Of a stretch of 64,000 bases of DNA, positions 59,588-64,000 are shown piece after piece. The notes beneath the pieces are model-generated. The model was not told the origin of the DNA and searched no databases. It worked only from the letters and a program-made list of their open reading frames with translations. The DNA is from Pipra filicauda (Eukaryota; Chordata; Aves; Passeriformes; Pipridae), in contig NW_024104557.1 of the NCBI RefSeq assembly GCF_003945595.2, positions 496,001 through 560,000 on the forward strand. The letters are read 5' to 3'. Numbering within the stretch: the stretch's first letter is position 1; each line of letters begins with the position of its first letter. A program made the translations under genes and the position numbers.

Positions 59588-59740
59588 GGTGGTGCAGTGG
59601 ATAGACTGGAAGCAGAGTAATCCCACACGCAGGTCGTGGGAGATTTGGGTCCTAATTCCAATCACTGCATTCCTTTGGCCAGGCAGAGGCAAAGCAGATG
59701 TCCAAATCTGGGTGCCCAAATAATTATCTGAGGTCCAGAA
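59588..59740 (+). mobile_element. Possible ancient tRNA-derived SINE (MIR-like)
   Basis: GGTGGTGCAGTGGATAGAC resembles a tRNA A box as used in MIR-type and other tRNA-derived SINEs. GGGTCCTAATTCC at 59647-59659 lies where a B box (GGTTCGAATCC) is expected. A non-tRNA body follows. Divergence is high and the family cannot be named by eye. Confidence 0.45.
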
Positions 59741-60490
59741 TGAGGCATCTCTTATAGCAGCAATAACTGTCCTGAGCCCCTCCATCCATCTCTGGCCTTC
59801 CACACAGGTAATGGGCAGGAAAGGAACCCCACACACTCAGCTGGGCTCCAAATAGTTGTTTTTGGCTGGCTATTTCCAAACATAGGCTGTCTCCCTGCTG
59901 TTCTGCACGCTGGTGGCTTCTGCACTGGGGCCACATGGAGGGAATCAACACTGCCTGATACTTTAGCTTACTGATAGGCTTGTTATCCTTGTTACTCACA
60001 GGCTTGTTATCCATGGGCCTGCTTGTAATTCTCTCCTGTGCCCTTCTGCAGGACGTCAACGTGTTTTCCCTGGAGAGAAGCCCAGCTCCCAGTTGCTTTT
60101 TCCTCAGTGTTTCTCTAGACAGACACAATCACTGCAGGTGACTCCCAGCCAGGTGTCCTGTGCCTGGACTGTTCCTCCAGTGCTATCCCAGTGGGATGCA
60201 CACCCTCACTTGTCCCTGTGCTGGGTCCACCATAGAATCCCTGCTGTCATGCCCTAGGAATGACACTCTGGAAGGTTTCAGCACAGCCCTGGTGTTATTG
60301 CAGACACTCTGAGTGGGAAAAACAGAAGCAAAAATCACATTTGAGGGCTGCTGAAGCAACAGTAAAATCTGTCTGGGAAAAGCAATGGATTTCCCCTCAC
60401 TTCAGTGCTTTAAGAATAGCCTTGAAATGGCTCAGGAGTGGTTTGGGGCCAAGTGGTCTTTCCCTGAGAAAGGGAGATGAGTTGGAAGAC

Positions 60491-60593
60491 CCATCCACCC
60501 ATCCATCCATCCATCCATCCATCCATCCATCCATCCATCCATCCATCCATCCACCCATCCATCCATCCATCCATCCATCCATCCACCCATTCC
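60491..60593. repeat. (CCAT)n tetranucleotide array, about 25 units
   Basis: CCATCCAT repeats run across the interval with a few CCACC interruptions. All frames stay open, so ORFs here (HPSI or MDGW repeats) are artefacts. Confidence 0.98.
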
Positions 60594-61239
60594 CTATAAT
60601 TTAATGAATTTATGCTAATTTGGCATGAGCCCATTTCATGGAAACATCCTGTGGTGCCTCTTGTTTGGATGATGTCCAATAAATCCAACCAGAGCTTTTG
60701 AGCCTCCATCCACGTCTTTGCTGGTGTTTTTAATCAATGTATGGTTCCCGTGAATCAGGTTCAATGGGGGACATGTGGCAGATGGAACAGTTCATCCCAG
60801 TTGCTCTTGTTCCAGGTTGATCTGATGCTCTGGGCCATAAATAATTATTTGAAAGCAATTGGCATTCCTTTTTCCATGTCAATTTTGCCACTTCCACCAT
60901 AACTCAGAAAATTTCTGGAGAGACAAGGAACTGCCCTGACAATCAAAGTAATTAAATGTTCTATCTTTCAGCCTCCTACTTTCAAATCACCTTTCCTATG
61001 AGGTCCCCCTGTGTAAAACCACACTAAAGAAGTTAGTTTTTTTCTGAGATTGTGTCTTGTGGTAGATTTTTAGTGAGTATTTTCTGATGTCTAACCAGGG
61101 GCTGAGCTTGCTCTGCAACCTTCCTTCTGTGAGGGAGAGTAAAAAAGTTTCAACTCCTTTACTCGACTCTCCATTTTTATGGGAAGTTGGTATATTGAGG
61201 ACTTTTAGCACTTTCTCAAATGTGATTGAAGTTGATGGT

Positions 61240-61832
61240 GGGTTGCACCGAAAACAGGGTGACCAGCAGGTCAAGACAGGGGAATCTCTCCCTCTGCCCC
61301 ATTGAGGTAAAACCACCCCCTGCAGAGCTGCCTCCAGCCCTGGGAACAACAGCACAAGGACGTGGAGCTGCTGGATCCAGAGGAGGCCCCGGAGATGCTG
61401 CCAGGGCTGGAGCCCCTCTGCTCTGGAGCCAGGCTGGGAGAGCTGGGGGGGTTCCCCTGGAGAAGAGAAGGCTCCAGGGAGAGCTGAGAGCCCCTGGCAG
61501 GGCCTAAAGGGGCTCCAGGAGAGCTGGAGAGGGACTGGGGACAAGGACATGGAGTGATGGGACAAGGGGAAATGTTTTTAAACTGCCAGAGGGAAGGGTT
61601 AAATTAGATCTTAGGAAGAAATTGTTCCCTGTGAGGGTGGGGAGGCCCTGTCCCAGGTTGCCCAGAGAAGCTGTGGCTGCCCCTGGATCCCTGGGAGTGT
61701 CCAAGGCCAGGTTGGACGGGGCTTGGAGCAAGCTGGGATAGTGGAAGGTGTCCCTGCCTATGGCAGGAGATTGGAAAGTGTTTAAGCAGTGTTTAAGGTC
61801 CCTTCCAACCCAAACCATTCTATGATTCTGTC
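61240..61832 (+). mobile_element. CR1, about 590 bp
   Basis: AATCTCTCCCTCTGCCCC, GGTAAAACCACCCCCTGCAG, GCTGGATCCAGAGGAGGCCC, CCTGGAGAAGAGAAGGCTCC, GCCCCTGGATCCCTGGGAGT and tail CATTCTATGATTCTGTCATG. One of the longer copies in the window, 5'-truncated outside the reverse transcriptase. Confidence 0.94.
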
Positions 61833-62918
61833 ATGAAAGAGTTCATCAGGTGGTGAAAATTTCCATGCTCTCAGGCACAGAGTGATGACATAAGCCCTTT
61901 TTTTTTTTCATCAGGAAACCATATTAAATGCTCTTATATCAGAGTAGAATTAGATTCTCCACGTCTACCAGAACAGACCTGGTCTCATCTGAAATGTGCT
62001 TCCACCTACAGTGTCATCCCCATCATTTATTTTGCGAGTGACAGCTCCTGAAGTTGAGCACTGCTACACCTCTGTGAGCCCATCTTCTCCAAAATGCTTT
62101 GTGAAAGGACTCCTGCCCCGTGAAAAACAGCATCTACAAACACATTTATGTTTTGGCTCGAAGGAGACCTTTCTGGGCCTCGCTGGTGTAGCATCTGCCT
62201 TTCCTTCAGGGTGCAGGTGAAAAAGGCAGGACGCTGTTTTTCTGGCTCATTCCTGGAAATGAGCACAAGCACAGCACAAGCACAGCAAGTCACCAATCCA
62301 ACTATGAACACGGAGGGCTTTGCTCATCCTGAGGGATCTCTTAAGTCATTCCTCGTCCAGGTAACCCGTTGCTTGTGGAAGGATGGAGTGAAGGGAGCCT
62401 TGGGTTGTGTCTCCCTTGTGTGGCACTAACTCAGGTGCTGCTGTGCTTCCTCACACCGCTCTTGACTTCCAACCAAATCCAAAGAATAACAAACATGGGA
62501 GCCCTTCACTCACACTAGACTATGGTTCTTAAAAGACAAGAGCCACTGAGGTGTGTAAATCACCATCCTGGATACCAGCTAGTGCATTCTTGATCCCAAG
62601 AGAGGCTTGTTTTCTCTGGGGTGGTGATGGAGAAGATCTCTAACTGCACTCCCGAGATGGCCCCATTTGGGGACCCACATTGCCTTTGCATGGTCCCCAG
62701 CAGAGGAGTGCATGGGGACCAGGGCTCCATCCCTCCTCATCCTCTTAATTAATTCCCCCTGGATCAGGCTTTGGAAAGCAGGTGACTATCTATCTAAAGG
62801 TGTTGGGTAGGGGGTTCTGGCTCCTTGATCACCTTGCACAGGTGCCCCTATGCAAGGGCAAACCCAGCACCTAACTTTTAGCAGAGTTTCCCATTAGCAG
62901 AAGAGCCAGTGAAGACTC
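61833..62918. other. Intronic, nothing recognised
   Basis: A T run lies near 61898-61909. No exon or repeat was recognised. Confidence 0.5.
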
Positions 62919-63440
62919 TATAGAATCATGGAATTGTTAAATTTGAAAAAGCCCTCTGGGATGATCAAGTCCAACCATTCCCCAGCACTGCCAAGGCCAC
63001 CACTAAACTATGTCTCAAGTGCCACATCCATACTTTTAAATCCCTCCAGGGATGGGGATTCCAACACTGCCCTGGGCAGCCTGCTCCAGTGCTCCAAGCT
63101 CCATCCAACCTGGCCCTGAACACTTCCAGGGATGGGGCATCCACAACATCTCTGGGCAGCCTCTGCCAGTTACTCACCACCCTCTGAGTAAAGAATTTCT
63201 TCCTAACATCTAACCTTGCTGTCAGTTCAAAAACATTACCCCTTGTCCTGTCACTATCTACCCATATAAAAAGTCACTCTGCCTCCTTTTTATAAGTCCC
63301 CTTTAGGTCCTGGAAGATGCTCCAAGATCTCCCTGGAGCCTTATCTTCTCCAGGCTAAACACACCCAGCTCTCTCAGCCTGTCTCCAGAGCAGAGGGGCT
63401 CCAGCCCTTGGATCATCTTCATGGTCTGACACAACCAAAG
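62919..63440 (-). mobile_element. Chimeric CR1, about 520 bp
   Basis: The copy starts with TAGAATCATGGAATTG and the AAGTGCCACATCCATAC variant down to GCAGCCTGCTCCAGTGCTC (63090-63095). It then repeats a homologous stretch in another variant's text: CAAGCTCCATCCAACCTGG, CACTTCCAGGGATGGGGC, and on to CTTCTCCAGGCTAAACACAC. The module around CCAGGGATGGGG and the GCAGCCT motif therefore occurs twice in tandem from two lineages. Confidence 0.9.
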
Positions 63441-64000
63441 GGAGATGAATCCTGTCCTATAAACCAGCCTTAAACTCCTTGCCCACACCTCTGAAAAGTC
63501 TCCAGTTATGTTCTCTAGACAGGTGTTTGCTAAGGGAAGAGGAATCCTGCCTCAAACCCCACCACCACCACCCAGGATCCCGAGACAGAGCAGTTTTTAG
63601 AGCTCCACTGCACACCCAGCAAGGGCACCACCCTCACACTGGGAATTAGGATTTCATCTCGGGTTGAAGAACCCGCTGCTTGAAGAGTCTTATTAGCCAC
63701 AGAACTGTTAATTTTGTTTAAACTCCTGGTGATGGCATCCCACGTATCCCACACCCAAGAGTGAGCTAAATTATTCAGCTGATAAACAGACCATGGAGGT
63801 ATTGGGGAGTTTGAGATGATTTGAAGAAAGATCGCTGTAGATCGTTCGAGCACGGAGAAACAGCTGACAGCATTTAACACACACACACACACATAGATTG
63901 TGTCATTCAAATTACTGCTTATTTCAGCTTTTCAGCCCTGATGTGATAAATATTGCTCCTGTGTAACTAATGTGGAAACTATTCTGCAGAGAGCTGCAAA
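63441..64000. other. Intronic end of window; (AC)n and low-repeat block
   Basis: (AC)n lies at 63877-63893. 63600-64000 is repeat-poor with retained CpGs and a 126-codon minus ORF (63530-63910) with no recognised family. It may be conserved non-coding sequence. Confidence 0.4.
63877..63893. repeat. (AC)n microsatellite
   Basis: About eight perfect AC units. Confidence 0.95.

Larger units (their letters stand above)
58525..61239. other. Intronic; old SINE-like sequence and (CCAT)n array
   Basis: Apart from the separately listed features at 59588 and 60491, nothing is recognised. No exon is supported. Confidence 0.45.
24662..64000 (-). other. ADRA1D: ADRA1D intron 1 (partial, at least 39.3 kb)
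   Basis: All sequence upstream of the exon on the minus strand is assigned to the intron because no ORF encoding TM1-TM6 of the receptor (about 300-400 codons, normally one exon) exists between here and the window end. This is an inference from absence: an unrelated nested gene or non-coding transcript could exist but shows no recognisable exons. The intron holds about 21 CR1 copies in both orientations, simple repeats and several low-repeat AT-rich blocks. Confidence 0.75.

Noticed and set aside
60260..60709. ORFs with HPSI and MDGW repeats
   Set aside because: They are translations of the (CCAT)n microsatellite.
1..64000. CRISPR array, operon, phage or biosynthetic cluster
   Set aside because: The repeats are dispersed CR1 copies and microsatellites without regular spacers; gene density and splice structure are vertebrate.

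Overview
The window looks like a piece of an avian nuclear chromosome. It carries about 37 recognisable CR1 non-LTR retrotransposon copies. Most are 5'-truncated and end in the CR1 octamer tail (ATTCTATG-like), with no poly(A) tail. Coding density is vertebrate-like, with one certain exon in 64 kb, and CpG is generally scarce. I see no bacterial operons, CRISPR arrays, rRNA genes or intact tRNA genes. Species cannot be fixed from the sequence; a bird is the safe call.

The only protein-coding exon I can support is the terminal exon of ADRA1D (alpha-1D adrenergic receptor) on the minus strand, 24093-24661. It encodes transmembrane helix 7 with NPxxY, helix 8, a Cys/Arg-rich juxtamembrane stretch and the C-tail ending in the PDZ ligand RETDI. 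A polypyrimidine tract and AG acceptor lie immediately upstream (higher coordinates). The intron is phase 1, as expected for the single intron of alpha-1 adrenergic receptor genes. Exon 1 (TM1-TM6) is not in the window, so everything from 24662 to 64000 is most simply read as more than 39 kb of ADRA1D intron 1. Coordinates below 24093 are ADRA1D 3' UTR and then intergenic DNA. A UTR-like segment at about 20.33-20.64 kb, with an AATACA hexamer, a GT-rich element and a G-rich tract beyond it, is a candidate 3' end.

Layout: 1-20.3 kb is intergenic DNA with CR1 copies, simple repeats and a long AT-rich palindromic microsatellite (19.76-19.92 kb). 20.3-24.1 kb is the probable 3' UTR. 24.1-24.66 kb is the exon. 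24.66-64 kb is the intron, with about 21 CR1 copies, a hAT-like relic (36.3-36.4 kb), an old tRNA-derived SINE-like sequence (59.6 kb), a (CCAT)n array (60.49-60.59 kb), two CpG-enriched patches (31.0-31.5 and 37.2-37.6 kb), and several low-repeat AT-rich blocks with homeodomain or POU-type motifs that could be conserved non-coding elements. The longest CR1 copies are at 33.8-34.69 kb (decayed reverse transcriptase plus 3' end) and 48.23-48.97 kb.

I found no convincing previously undescribed system. The best leads are structural: a chimeric CR1 at 62.9-63.4 kb, a fold-back at a CR1 5' junction at 1.3 kb, the candidate ADRA1D polyadenylation region, and the CpG-rich intronic patches.
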